From an uncultured Clostridia bacterium (GTDB lineage: Bacteria; Bacillota; Clostridia; TANB77; CAG-508): a DNA stretch of 64,000 nt. Positions 7,657 to 16,284 of the stretch are shown piece by piece (the stretch's first letter is position 1; each line of letters begins with the position of its first letter). The notes beneath the pieces are model-generated. The model ran no database searches. It saw nothing but the letters and a program-made list of their open reading frames with translations, and was not told where the DNA came from. Location: the NCBI GenBank assembly GCA_946529215.1, contig CAMMZC010000001.1, positions 1 to 64,000 on the forward strand. The letters are read 5' to 3'. Both the position numbers and the translations under genes were made by a program.

Positions 7657-10068
7657 TTATTCTTCCTTTATATCATTTTTTCTTTTTAATACTTTAGAAT
7701 ATTTTTTAAGTTTTTCATTAACTAAATAATTAACCGTACCTGGAGGATAATTCCCCATTCTGTTTCTCTTTCCAGCAGGCACTCCAGTTAAAACTTCAAT
7801 TCCTTCATCAATATTTGAAACTGCATAAATTGTAAACAATCCATTTTTGCAACTTTCTACTACTTCATCTGAAAGCTGAAGATTTCTAATATTTTGAGCA
7901 GGAATCAATACTCCGTGTGAACCGTCTAAACCACGCATTTTACATATTTGATAAAATCCCTCTATTTTTTCGTTTACTCCTCCTATTGGTTGAATTTCGC
8001 CTTTTTGATTTACTGAACCTGTAACTGCAATAGATTGATTTATCGGCATATTAGATAAACTTGAAAGCAATCCATAAAGTTCTGTACTAGAAGCACTATC
8101 TCCATCTACACCATTATATAGTTGTTCAAAACATATACTTGCTGTCATACTTAAAGGATTTTCTTGTGCAAATCTTTCTCCTAAAAATCCAGAAAGTATT
8201 AAAACACCTTTAGAATGGGATGTTCCAGACATATCAACTTCTCTTTCAATATTTATAATTCCATCTTTACCTGAATAAGTATTAACTGTTATTTTTGCTG
8301 GTTTTCCAAATGTGTAGTCTCCTATAGACATTACTGTAAGACCATTAAGTTCGCCTATTCTTTGACCTGATGTGCTTATAAGAAGGCAATCATCTTTAAT
8401 CATTTGAGCATATCTTTCATCATATTTTTTTACTCTTTCTTTGCTTTCTTTAAGTGCTTTTTCAACAAAATTTTCTGTAATGATTTTTGACCTTGCCATT
8501 TTAGCCCAAGTTGCAGCCTCTGCAACTACAACAAATATATCATTAAATGCTGTAGAAATTTTTCTTTGATCTCCTGCCGTTCTTGAAGCAAATTCTACAA
8601 TTCTTGCAACAGCGTATTTGTCTAAAGGTGGTAAATCTTCTTGTACACAATAATCATGTATTATTCTAGCTAAGTTATTTACATTTTCCTTATTTATAGG
8701 TGCTTCATCTTCCCATTCTACTTTTATTTTAAATAGTTTTCTAAAATCTTCATCCATTGAAAATAAAGTATAATAGATATTTGCATCTCCTATAAGTAAA
8801 ACTTTTAAATCAAGTGGTATAGGTTCTGGCTTTAAAGAAACCATAACCATAGAAGATCTTTGTTCAGTAACATTATCTATAGATATTTCTTTAATTCTTA
8901 ATACTTTTTTTAGATTTTCATAACAAGCTGGATTTTGTAATAAATCTTTAGCTTGAAACATTATATATCCACCATTTGCTTTTTGTAATAGTCCTGCTTT
9001 AAGCATAGTGTAATCCGTTTTTAAAGCTCCATAATAGTTTTCATATTCAAGTTTTCCAAAAATATTGCTATAAGTATAGTTCCAATCCATTATAACTGGA
9101 GCTCCTGTTAAATTACTATTATCTACAAATAAATTAACTCTATAATTAAGACATGGGTCTTGATTTTGTTGCATAGGATTTGGTTGTGCACCTTGTTGTG
9201 AGTTTGGATTAGTCTCTTCTTCTAAAAATTTAGGTACATTTTTTAAAACATCTTGCTTTACAGCGTTTAAAAAGTTGGTTATTTTTTTATTTCTTTTATA
9301 TCTTGATTTCAAGTAATTAATATGAACATTAACTGTAAGTAATGCAACATTTGACTGCCATTCAGATATTTTCTTATCTGACTCTCTTTCTATATTTTTT
9401 ATTTCTCCAATTGCATCCATTATCATCTGTTGTACTATTTCAGATTTTTGTTCATATTCATTTTTTATATCTTCATCTAATTTTTCAAATTCTTCTTCTT
9501 TAAGAGCTTTTCCTTCTAAAACAGGCATCATATAAATTCCATTTTGTGCTGATTTTACTTGAAAATTAAACTTAGCTGCTTCAGCCCCTAATCGTTCCAT
9601 TAATTTTTCTCTTTTTTCTTCATATTGCTTTTTTATAAGCGATTTTTCTTTTTCAAAATCGTCATTATTAAAAGTTGATTTTATATCTTTCTTTATCTCC
9701 TTTATAAAGCCATCCATACTATCTTTAAATTCTTTTCCTTGTCCTGCTGGAAGACTTACTGCAATTGGCTCATTTGGATTATCAAAATTATATATATAGC
9801 ACCAATCTTGTGGAACTTTTTTCTTGGGCGCAACTTTGTTTAAATAATTTTTTGTATACATAGTTTTTCCCACTCCACTTGGTCCTTCTATATAAAGATT
9901 GTATCCTTTACCTTCTACATTCACTCCAAATTCAAGTGCTTTGATTCCTCTTTCTTGTCCAATCCCAGTTTCAATATGTTCCAAATTTTCTGTAGTTTCA
10001 AAGTCAAACCAATTTGGATCACATGTCATTTTTAAACTTCTAACGTTTACTTCATATTTGTTCTTCAT
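7657..10068 (-). CDS. Lon-type ATP-dependent serine protease (AAA_32 plus Lon proteolytic domain)
   Basis: An 803-residue Lon relative without the N-terminal LAN domain of LonA. Walker A is GPSGVGKT at 62-69 in an AAA domain with a long insert (about 130-300, charged, coiled). The C-terminal Lon protease domain has the catalytic Ser in GDSAS at residue 658 and the catalytic Lys in GGVNEKIEGF at residue 701. The 43-residue spacing equals that of the Ser-Lys dyad in E. coli Lon. It is of the group that includes E. coli YcbZ rather than classical LonA, so substrates are unknown. A good promoter precedes it at 10094-10122. The following prepilin gene is coupled to it, which makes a role in membrane or pilin protein quality control possible but unproven. 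Confidence 0.9.
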   Translation of the reverse strand: MKNKYEVNVRSLKMTCDPNWFDFETTENLEHIETGIGQERGIKALEFGVNVEGKGYNLYIEGPSGVGKTMYTKNYLNKVAPKKKVPQDWCYIYNFDNPNEPIAVSLPAGQGKEFKDSMDGFIKEIKKDIKSTFNNDDFEKEKSLIKKQYEEKREKLMERLGAEAAKFNFQVKSAQNGIYMMPVLEGKALKEEEFEKLDEDIKNEYEQKSEIVQQMIMDAIGEIKNIERESDKKISEWQSNVALLTVNVHINYLKSRYKRNKKITNFLNAVKQDVLKNVPKFLEEETNPNSQQGAQPNPMQQNQDPCLNYRVNLFVDNSNLTGAPVIMDWNYTYSNIFGKLEYENYYGALKTDYTMLKAGLLQKANGGYIMFQAKDLLQNPACYENLKKVLRIKEISIDNVTEQRSSMVMVSLKPEPIPLDLKVLLIGDANIYYTLFSMDEDFRKLFKIKVEWEDEAPINKENVNNLARIIHDYCVQEDLPPLDKYAVARIVEFASRTAGDQRKISTAFNDIFVVVAEAATWAKMARSKIITENFVEKALKESKERVKKYDERYAQMIKDDCLLISTSGQRIGELNGLTVMSIGDYTFGKPAKITVNTYSGKDGIINIEREVDMSGTSHSKGVLILSGFLGERFAQENPLSMTASICFEQLYNGVDGDSASSTELYGLLSSLSNMPINQSIAVTGSVNQKGEIQPIGGVNEKIEGFYQICKMRGLDGSHGVLIPAQNIRNLQLSDEVVESCKNGLFTIYAVSNIDEGIEVLTGVPAGKRNRMGNYPPGTVNYLVNEKLKKYSKVLKRKNDIKEE

Positions 10069-10093
10069 TAGTTACCTCTCTTTCTTAAATTGT

Positions 10094-10122
10094 ATTATAT
10101 ACAAATTAGCAATTTTTATCAA
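10094..10122 (-). promoter_or_regulatory. SigA-type promoter for the Lon-like protease gene
   Basis: TTGATA, 17 nt, TATAAT on the minus strand, about 26 bp ahead of the ATG; AGAGAGG is the ribosome site. Confidence 0.7.
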
Positions 10123-10161
10123 GTATATATTGAAAAAATTTTGGGAATTTTTTTATTCTAT

Positions 10162-10206
10162 AAAAAGCAAATGTAAAAATTCTAAAAACTCCTACATTTG
10201 CCTTTT
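10162..10206. terminator. Bidirectional-looking terminator after the Rpn gene
   Basis: Perfect 9-bp stem GCAAATGTA/TACATTTGC with a 17-nt loop, flanked by A-runs and T-runs on both sides. It lies 40 bp beyond the stop codon of the minus-strand Rpn gene. Confidence 0.75.
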
Positions 10207-10241
10207 ATTTTTTAATAAGTTTCTATCATATCTTGTCGTTA

Positions 10242-11216
10242 TTATTTAATGTCCTTTTTTATCTCTTCTATTTCTTTTTTTGATAATTCTGTTATATCAA
10301 TAATATCTTCTAAACTATTTCCTTTTTTTATCATCTTTTTTGCAATTCTTATTTTTTCTTCTTTGAGACCAATACTTTTTCCAAGCTTTTCGCCCTTTTC
10401 AAGTCCAAGCTTTTCGCCCTTTTCAAGTCCAAGCTTTTCACCCTTTTCAAGTCCAAGCTTTTCACCCTTTTTTATACCAATTTCAGTTCCTAATTTTTCA
10501 CCAAGTTTTTTTGCATTTTGCATACTTGCATTAAATTCAATATCCCATTTTTCTCTTAATTCTGCCAATCTTCTTACTTCATCGTCTCCTGTTAAATATG
10601 TTATTTCTTTTCTTGCTTTTTTCAATACCTTGTTATTTTTTTCTGCCATCTCGATCAACTCCTTATCTTCATCATCTATAAAAGCGATCCATTGATTGAT
10701 TTTTTTACTCATATCAGGATTAATTTTTCTAAATTTCGGAAGTTCTATAAACCACCATTCTATGCTATCCATTACATTATAATCTCTGTGTTTATCTAGT
10801 ACTATTGCAGTTTTATGGATATACTCATCTTTAAATTCAGTGAACATATTATATCCAAGAATACTTATCATTATGATTTTTTCTATATTTTGATAATCTG
10901 TTCCTCTTCGAACTTCTCTTGACATAAGTTTTGAAGCATATAATGTTGTTCGTATTTCCATATTATGAAAATCCTTCATTTGTAATTCAATGTTTGCTAT
11001 TATTCCATCATTTAATTTTGCTTGTAAATCTAATCTTCCGCCTTTTTCATCTTTTGATAATTGTTCCAAATTAACTTCTTCTTTAATATCTATTTTTACT
11101 ATTTCTATTCCTAATAATGCATTTAAGAAGTCAATAAGAAATTCTTCATTTCCTTTTCTAGAAAAAAATGCCTTAAATATTATGTCATTTTTTAAATTAT
11201 AAATTTTGTTTTCCAT
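10242..11216 (-). CDS. Rpn family PD-(D/E)XK nuclease (recombination-promoting nuclease / putative transposase)
   Basis: A 324-residue member of the Rpn/YhgA family, DNA endonucleases linked to RecA-independent recombination. The N-terminus (IYNLKNDIIFKAFFSRKGNE) is characteristic. The nuclease core is at about 60-80: RLDLQAKLNDGIIANIELQ, with D63, E77 and Q79 as the likely catalytic set. A stretch of GEKLGLEK repeats at about 249-278 is encoded by a 24-bp tandem repeat and is followed by a short helical tail (KKGNSLEDIIDITELSKKEI) typical of the family. It stands alone, with terminator-like sequence downstream. These genes are often variable in copy number and horizontally spread. Confidence 0.85.
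   Translation of the reverse strand: MENKIYNLKNDIIFKAFFSRKGNEEFLIDFLNALLGIEIVKIDIKEEVNLEQLSKDEKGGRLDLQAKLNDGIIANIELQMKDFHNMEIRTTLYASKLMSREVRRGTDYQNIEKIIMISILGYNMFTEFKDEYIHKTAIVLDKHRDYNVMDSIEWWFIELPKFRKINPDMSKKINQWIAFIDDEDKELIEMAEKNNKVLKKARKEITYLTGDDEVRRLAELREKWDIEFNASMQNAKKLGEKLGTEIGIKKGEKLGLEKGEKLGLEKGEKLGLEKGEKLGKSIGLKEEKIRIAKKMIKKGNSLEDIIDITELSKKEIEEIKKDIK
10381..10471. repeat. 24-bp in-frame tandem repeat inside the Rpn gene
   Basis: Nearly four units of CCAAGCTTTTC(G/A)CCCTTTTC plus AAGT on the plus strand. The first two units have G and the last two have A at the one variable site. Each unit encodes eight residues, so copy number can change without breaking the frame. There are no spacers, so this is not a CRISPR array. 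Confidence 0.95.
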
Positions 11217-11563
11217 TTCTGTTCCTTCCTATTATATCAATTTTTTTACATATATGCAATAATTTTGATATAAATTTTTTTAAAAATCGCAATAAATATA
11301 TAATTGTTGCTTATACCTTTTTATACTTAGCTCCTTTCCGAAAGATTTTTATAGAAATTTAAACTCTTTTAAATATAATATAATTAAAACACTATGCTTG
11401 AATTAAGCTTTATCTAGTAAAACTTTTTGATAATAAAACTTATTTGCAATTTAAATATTCATTGCATATATTTATATATATCATAAAAAATATAGCTTGT
11501 CAATACTTTTTCAAATTATTGCTACACCTTTTGTTGACAAAATTCGACAAATCACTCTTAAGC
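11217..11563. other. Divergent intergenic region between Rpn gene and tsaE
   Basis: No gene or convincing RNA is seen in this AT-rich stretch. A T-rich run and the Rpn ribosome site (GGAAGGAA) lie at the left edge, and the tsaE promoter starts at its right edge. Confidence 0.6.
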
Positions 11564-11592
11564 TTGATTTTTTACATATTTTGTAGTATTAT
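11564..11592 (+). promoter_or_regulatory. SigA-type promoter for tsaE-tsaB-rimI
   Basis: TTGATT, 17 nt, TATTAT. Transcription would begin near 11599, a few bases before the leader hairpin at 11603-11617. Confidence 0.65.
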
Positions 11593-11601
11593 ATAAGAAG
11601 T

Positions 11602-11633
11602 AGATTGTGAAACAATCGCGCGAATATAAGAAA
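11602..11633 (+). repeat. Leader hairpin motif, copy 1 (shared with 39903-39934)
   Basis: AGATTG, TGAAA, CAATC then GCGCGAATATAAGAAA. It matches the copy at 39903 in 28 of 32 positions; the 5-bp stem GATTG/CAATC is kept and two of the changes fall in the loop. It would lie at the very 5' end of the tsaE transcript, ending in the AAAGGAG ribosome site. Confidence 0.5.
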
Positions 11634-11643
11634 GGAGTTTTTA

Positions 11644-12120
11644 ATGTATAAGATAACTATGGAATCAACTAGTCCTGAAGATACTTTAAAAATAGGAAAA
11701 AATCTTGCTACCTTACTCCATAAAGGCGACATAACAGTTTTAACTGGTGAATTAGGTTCAGGGAAAACCAAATTTGTTGAGGGATTTTTACAAAACTATA
11801 ATTTGCAAGACGAAATATCAAGCCCTACTTTTAATATTGTAAATGAATATATTTCTGACAAAAATAACATATATCATTTTGATGTATACAGACTAGAAGA
11901 TTCTGACGAATTCTATGCTATTGGTGGAGAAGAATATTTTGAAAAAGGAATTTGTTTAATTGAATGGGGTGAAATGATTTCAGATGTTTTACCTAAAGAA
12001 TACATTCATATAATAATTTTAAAAAGTCCCGAAAATGAAAATTTAAGGATATTGAAATTTGAAGTACAAGATAATTCAAAATATGTAGAAATTTTAGACA
12101 AGTTAAAAATGAATTTTTAA
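11644..12120 (+). CDS. tsaE: tRNA threonylcarbamoyladenosine biosynthesis ATPase TsaE
   Basis: ATPase of the TsaBDE complex that makes t6A37 on ANN-decoding tRNAs. 158 residues with Walker A GELGSGKT (35-42), the following conserved SPTFNIVNEY and HFDVYRLED blocks, and the family end IEWGEMISDVLPKEYI. The ATG follows AAAGGAG. It is first of a plus-strand unit tsaE-tsaB-rimI, the standard bacterial order. The tsaD gene that often follows is absent. Confidence 0.96.
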   Translation: MYKITMESTSPEDTLKIGKNLATLLHKGDITVLTGELGSGKTKFVEGFLQNYNLQDEISSPTFNIVNEYISDKNNIYHFDVYRLEDSDEFYAIGGEEYFEKGICLIEWGEMISDVLPKEYIHIIILKSPENENLRILKFEVQDNSKYVEILDKLKMNF

Positions 12121-12195
12121 CTTATTTGGCACTTTTTTTTATATGTAAAGTTATATTACACTAAAAATTTTTTTAAAAAGAAAGAAGGAATTAAA

Positions 12196-12885
12196 TTGAA
12201 AATTCTAAGTATAGATACATCTAGTACAATATGTGGAATTGCTGTTCTTGAAGATACTAACTTAATAAAGGAAGTCTCACAAGATAATGGACTTACTCAC
12301 TCAGAAACATTAATACCAATTATAAAAGAAAACTTGGAAATTATTAATTTGCACTTAAATGATATAGATTTAATTGTATGTGACAAAGGTCCTGGTTCTT
12401 TTACAGGAATTAGAATTGGAGTTGCAACTGCAAAAGCATTTTCAGATAGCTTAAATATTCAAGAAATCGGAATTAGCTCTTTAGAATCTTTAGCATATAA
12501 TGTAAAAAATGATGGAGTTATTTGTTCTTTAATAGATGCCAAAAATGATAATGTATATGTAGGAGTATTCGAAAATATAAATGGTAACTATATTTTAAGA
12601 CGTAACTTTTCATGCGAAAATATTTATGATTTATTAGCTGAATTTAAAAGTGCAGAGTATTTAGTTACATTTGTTGGAGATGGAGCTGTATGTTATAAAG
12701 AAACTATATCATCTAGTTTAGGGAATAAATGTAAATTTGTAAAGAATAACAATTTATCTAGTTACAATCTTGGACTCGCTGGACTTGCTCATTTTAAAAA
12801 AGAAGATTTATGTGATGTAACTCCTTTATATTTAAGGAAACCTCAGGCAGAAAGAATGCTAGAAAACAAAATAAAATATTATTAA
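12196..12885 (+). CDS. tsaB: tRNA threonylcarbamoyladenosine biosynthesis protein TsaB
   Basis: Inactive ASKHA-fold partner of TsaD in t6A synthesis, 229 residues. Conserved parts are the N-terminus KILSIDTSSTICGIAVLED, the HSETLIPIIKENL motif and KGPGSFTGIRIGVATAKAF. The start is a TTG with AAGAAGGAA just upstream; no ATG is available near it. It sits 75 bp after tsaE and 37 bp before rimI. Confidence 0.95.
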   Translation: MKILSIDTSSTICGIAVLEDTNLIKEVSQDNGLTHSETLIPIIKENLEIINLHLNDIDLIVCDKGPGSFTGIRIGVATAKAFSDSLNIQEIGISSLESLAYNVKNDGVICSLIDAKNDNVYVGVFENINGNYILRRNFSCENIYDLLAEFKSAEYLVTFVGDGAVCYKETISSSLGNKCKFVKNNNLSSYNLGLAGLAHFKKEDLCDVTPLYLRKPQAERMLENKIKYY

Positions 12886-12922
12886 TCAAATTATTTAACT
12901 GACAGAAAGGAAAATTAATATA

Positions 12923-13363
12923 ATGGAAAATGTTTTGGTTGAAAAATTTACACTTTCAGATTTAAATTTAATAAAAGATTCTTTACAAACTGACTTTGAC
13001 GATTTTTGGAATTACAACATTTTAGAAAAAGAATTGCAAAACAATTCTTCTATTTATTTATGTTGCAAATTAAATTCTGAAATTGTTGGATTTGCGGGAA
13101 TTTCTATTATTTTAGATACAGCAGAATTAAATAATATTGTAATAAAAAAAGACAAAAGAGGAAATGGCTACTCCTCTCTTCTTTTGGATAGTTTAATTAA
13201 AATTGTCAAATCTAGAGATTGCAAGATCTTTAATCTTGAAGTAGCAAGCACAAATACAATTGCAATTAATTTGTATAAAAAGTTTGGATTTAAACAAGTT
13301 GGAATGCGTCCTAAATATTATGATGGAATTGATGCACTACTATTTACATTTTACAATTTTTAG
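12923..13363 (+). CDS. rimI: Ribosomal-protein-S18 alanine N-acetyltransferase RimI
   Basis: GNAT-fold acetyltransferase of 146 residues. The acetyl-CoA loop is KDKRGNGYSSLLLDSLIKIV (about 73-92), preceded by the ELNNIVIKK strand and followed by LEVASTNTIAINLYKKFGFK and VGMRPKYYDG, all typical of RimI. Position after tsaB supports the symbol over other GNATs. Confidence 0.92.
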   Translation: MENVLVEKFTLSDLNLIKDSLQTDFDDFWNYNILEKELQNNSSIYLCCKLNSEIVGFAGISIILDTAELNNIVIKKDKRGNGYSSLLLDSLIKIVKSRDCKIFNLEVASTNTIAINLYKKFGFKQVGMRPKYYDGIDALLFTFYNF

Positions 13364-13418
13364 CTAAACATATATTATAAAAAATAGCGCAAAAAATAAA
13401 AAAAATTCAAAAAAACTA

Positions 13419-13447
13419 TTGACAAAATACAAAAAATACTATATACT
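13419..13447 (+). promoter_or_regulatory. Strong promoter for the CAT-anticodon tRNA
   Basis: TTGACA, 17 nt, TATACT, ending about 20 bp before the tRNA. Confidence 0.85.
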
Positions 13448-13467
13448 ATTTTTTGTAGTCAAGTTTT

Positions 13468-13544
13468 GCTCCTTTAGCTCAGTTGGTCAGAGCAACCGGC
13501 TCATAACCGGTGGGTCCAAGGTTCAAGTCCTTGAAGGAGCACCA
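13468..13544 (+). tRNA. tRNA with CAT anticodon, tRNA-Met (elongator) or lysidine tRNA-Ile2
   Basis: Complete cloverleaf: acceptor GCTCCTT/AAGGAGC, D-arm GCTC..GAGC, anticodon stem ACCGG/CCGGT with loop CTCATAA, T-arm with GTTCAAGTC, and encoded CCA. G1-C72 pairing excludes the initiator tRNA. By eye the CAT loop cannot separate elongator Met from Ile2 (modified by TilS). Confidence 0.95.
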
Positions 13545-13551
13545 TACTTTT

Positions 13552-13584
13552 AAAGAAAGCACGTATTTAGTGCTTTCTTTTTTT
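13552..13584 (+). terminator. Terminator after the tRNA
   Basis: Stem AAAGAAAGCAC/GTGCTTTCTTT (11 bp, 7-nt loop) followed by T residues. It is placed between the convergent tRNA and rnr and could also serve rnr. Confidence 0.9.
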
Positions 13585-13592
13585 AGTGTATT

Positions 13593-15395
13593 CTATTGAT
13601 TAATATATAAATTTTGAGATTTATGTGCATCAGATTCTTCCTTTTCTTCCTCTTTATTATAAACCTCAAAATCAATATATCTTAAAATTTTATTTGCATA
13701 TTTAACTCTTATTGTAACCTTATCTCCAATTGAATAAGTTTTTTTAGTATGTTCGCCAATCAATATTTTTCTATCTTCATCATAAATAAAATAATCATTA
13801 CTTCCCATATCGTCAAATCTTATAAGTCCTTCAACTGTATTTTCTAGTTCTACAAACATTCCAAAAGACGTAATACTTGATACAACTCCTTCATATATTT
13901 CTCCAATATGATTTTCCATATATTCTGCCTTTTTAATTTTTTCAGCATCTCTTTCAACTTTTGTTGCTACACTTTCTCTTTCTGAAGAATTTATAGCTGC
14001 CTCTTGTGCTAATACTTTATATCTGTTGATAAAATCTTCACTTACATCATAACCATCTTTTAAATATTCAGAAATAACCCTGTGAATAAACAAATCTGGA
14101 TATCTTCTAATTGGTGATGTAAAATGACAGTAAAATTTGCTTGCTATACCAAAATGTCCTTTATTTTGTGAGTCATATTTCGCAAGTTTTAAAGTACGTA
14201 AAACTAAATTTGATACAACCTTTTCTTCAGGCTTTCCTTTTACTTTATCTAAAATTTGTGCAAATGCTTTTGAATGTACTGTTTCACCACTAGTTTTTAT
14301 TTTTAATCTTAAATTAGATAAAAATCTATTTAGTTCATCTACTTTTTCCAAATCTGGATCTTCGTGTACTCTGTAAATAAAAGGTGCTTCTAGCCAATAA
14401 AATTTTTCTGCTATTGTCTCATTTGCTGTAAGCATAAATTGTTCAATTATTTCATTGCTAAAACTTGTTTCATATTTTTTAACATTTATTGCATATCCAT
14501 TTATGTCGAGCTCAATCTTACTTTCTGGGATATCTAAATTTAAATATCCTTTCTCTAATCTTTTATTTTTTAAAATATTCGCAAGTTCTGCCATTAACTC
14601 AAAATGACTAATATATTTTTCATATTTTTTTAATACATCTTTATCAGACTTGTCCAAAATCTTTTGAACATCATTATAATTCATTCTTTCTGTAACATTA
14701 ATTATACCTTTATATACTTTAGAATCAATCACTTCTCCTTTTGAATTAATTTCCATCGAACAACTCAAAGTAAACCTATCTTCTCCTGCATTTAAGCTAC
14801 AAATACCATTTGAAAGTTCCCTTGGAAGCATTGGAATAACACGTCCTAACATATAAATACTTGTTCCTCTTATATATGCTTCCTTGTCTAAAAGAGAATC
14901 TTGCAAAACATAATGACTAACATCTGCAATATGCACATCTAACATATAGTTTCCATTATCTAACTTTTTTACTGCAACCGCATCATCTAAGTCTTTTGCA
15001 TCTTCTCCATCTATTGTAAAAACCTCTTGTCCTCTTAAATCGACCCTATTTTTTATATGTTTTGGATTAATTTTTTCACCTTTTGTTATTGCTTCATTTA
15101 CAACTTCTTTTGGGAACTTTGCAGGAAGATTATATTCTTTTATAAGTGAAAGCATATCCACTCCCGCTTGATTTACATCACCTATAACTTCTATCACCTT
15201 TCCTTCTGCCTTTCGTCCTTTTGATGGATATTTAGTTATTTCGACTACAACTTTATGATTATTTCTTGCTTTTCCAAAGTCTTTTTTTGCAATATATATG
15301 TCTGTTTCAAATGATTTGTGATCTGGTTTTACAAAGCCAAAATTTTTACTTTTTTGAAAAATACCTACAATTGTTTCTTTTTTTTCTTCTTTCAT
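13593..15395 (-). CDS. rnr: Ribonuclease R, short form
   Basis: 3'-5' exoribonuclease of the RNB family, about 600 residues. The N-terminal OB/cold-shock part (IVGIFQKSKNFGFVKPDH) is followed by the RNB catalytic domain (TIDGEDAKDLDDAVAV with the metal-binding Asp residues) and a C-terminal S1 domain (IGEIYEGVVSSITSFGMFVE, about 500-575). It is shorter than the usual 700-800 residues because the leading helix-turn-helix (RNase_R N-terminal) domain is missing, while the catalytic part is complete. The start is the ATG at 15395 behind AAAGGA; the in-frame TTG one codon earlier is too close. The common partners secG and smpB are not adjacent. Confidence 0.9.
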   Translation of the reverse strand: MKEEKKETIVGIFQKSKNFGFVKPDHKSFETDIYIAKKDFGKARNNHKVVVEITKYPSKGRKAEGKVIEVIGDVNQAGVDMLSLIKEYNLPAKFPKEVVNEAITKGEKINPKHIKNRVDLRGQEVFTIDGEDAKDLDDAVAVKKLDNGNYMLDVHIADVSHYVLQDSLLDKEAYIRGTSIYMLGRVIPMLPRELSNGICSLNAGEDRFTLSCSMEINSKGEVIDSKVYKGIINVTERMNYNDVQKILDKSDKDVLKKYEKYISHFELMAELANILKNKRLEKGYLNLDIPESKIELDINGYAINVKKYETSFSNEIIEQFMLTANETIAEKFYWLEAPFIYRVHEDPDLEKVDELNRFLSNLRLKIKTSGETVHSKAFAQILDKVKGKPEEKVVSNLVLRTLKLAKYDSQNKGHFGIASKFYCHFTSPIRRYPDLFIHRVISEYLKDGYDVSEDFINRYKVLAQEAAINSSERESVATKVERDAEKIKKAEYMENHIGEIYEGVVSSITSFGMFVELENTVEGLIRFDDMGSNDYFIYDEDRKILIGEHTKKTYSIGDKVTIRVKYANKILRYIDFEVYNKEEEKEESDAHKSQNLYINQ

Positions 15396-15443
15396 CAAAA
15401 AATCCTTTCTTTTCTATCTTTTTGCAATAGGTACTCCTTTTTG

Positions 15444-16241
15444 TCAATTTCCTACAACAACTAACCTAAGAAATGTACCATCTTCTTCATCAATAACAAA
15501 TTTGTTATTTTTGTGAAGTAATCTAGTTTTGTTTAAATCTTCGATATGTACATCATTTTTATAGTAATCTTTAAGTGCAATTCTTTCTCCGTAATAAGAA
15601 CATTCAAAATCACCACTTAAAGTTTTTTGCAAATAGACATTTGTTCCTTCTGCAATTGATGAATCTGATCCATTGTATAATTCAGCTGTTTGTGATTCTT
15701 CATCTTCTACTGCGTAATAATATATATTATAATCATATTTTTGAGTTTCTATTTTTAATGCTATATCATACCCCGCTTCATTGGCTATGCTATCATCTTG
15801 AACCTTTGTAACCTTTTCGCCTAGAATATTTAAAGACTTTCCATCAAGCAATGCCTGATATTCATTTGCGCTCAAGGTAGAAGGCAAATTCAAATATTGA
15901 TAAACTCTTCCTTTTATCGTTATTGTTCCATCAGTATTATGTATTACATCTTGTATTCTGAAGGTTTTATTATCTTTATTAGCTTCATAATAATTTTCTC
16001 GGTTCATTTCTTGATACATTTTTTTCCCATTATTTATATCTATGCTTTCTGTATCTATATACTTAATACTTTTATTATCTGATTCATTAACTATAACTAT
16101 GGAATCTCCATTTGGATCAATGCTAATTTCTTGAGTTTGTTTTTTTATCAATGCAATTAAAATTATTCCTATTATTATTGTAATTATTACAACTATTATT
16201 ATTACAATTGGTAATATTTTTTTTAAATTATTATTTTTCAT
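15444..16241 (-). CDS. Membrane-anchored extracellular protein, unknown function
   Basis: About 265 residues; no family recognised. It has one very hydrophobic N-terminal anchor (KILPIVIIIVVIITIIIGII) and an extracytoplasmic region rich in Asn, Asp and Tyr. The frame extends upstream into rlmN, but a GGAAGGAA site immediately before the ATG at 16241 marks the real start. It lies between rlmN and rnr on the same strand. Confidence 0.75.
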   Translation of the reverse strand: MKNNNLKKILPIVIIIVVIITIIIGIILIALIKKQTQEISIDPNGDSIVIVNESDNKSIKYIDTESIDINNGKKMYQEMNRENYYEANKDNKTFRIQDVIHNTDGTITIKGRVYQYLNLPSTLSANEYQALLDGKSLNILGEKVTKVQDDSIANEAGYDIALKIETQKYDYNIYYYAVEDEESQTAELYNGSDSSIAEGTNVYLQKTLSGDFECSYYGERIALKDYYKNDVHIEDLNKTRLLHKNNKFVIDEEDGTFLRLVVVGN

Positions 16242-16284
16242 AAAAAATCCCATTCCTTCCTTTTTTAACACAAAGATAGCATAA

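Noticed and set aside
10381..10471. Direct repeats as a possible CRISPR array
   Set aside because: Units are contiguous with no spacers and lie in frame inside a coding gene.
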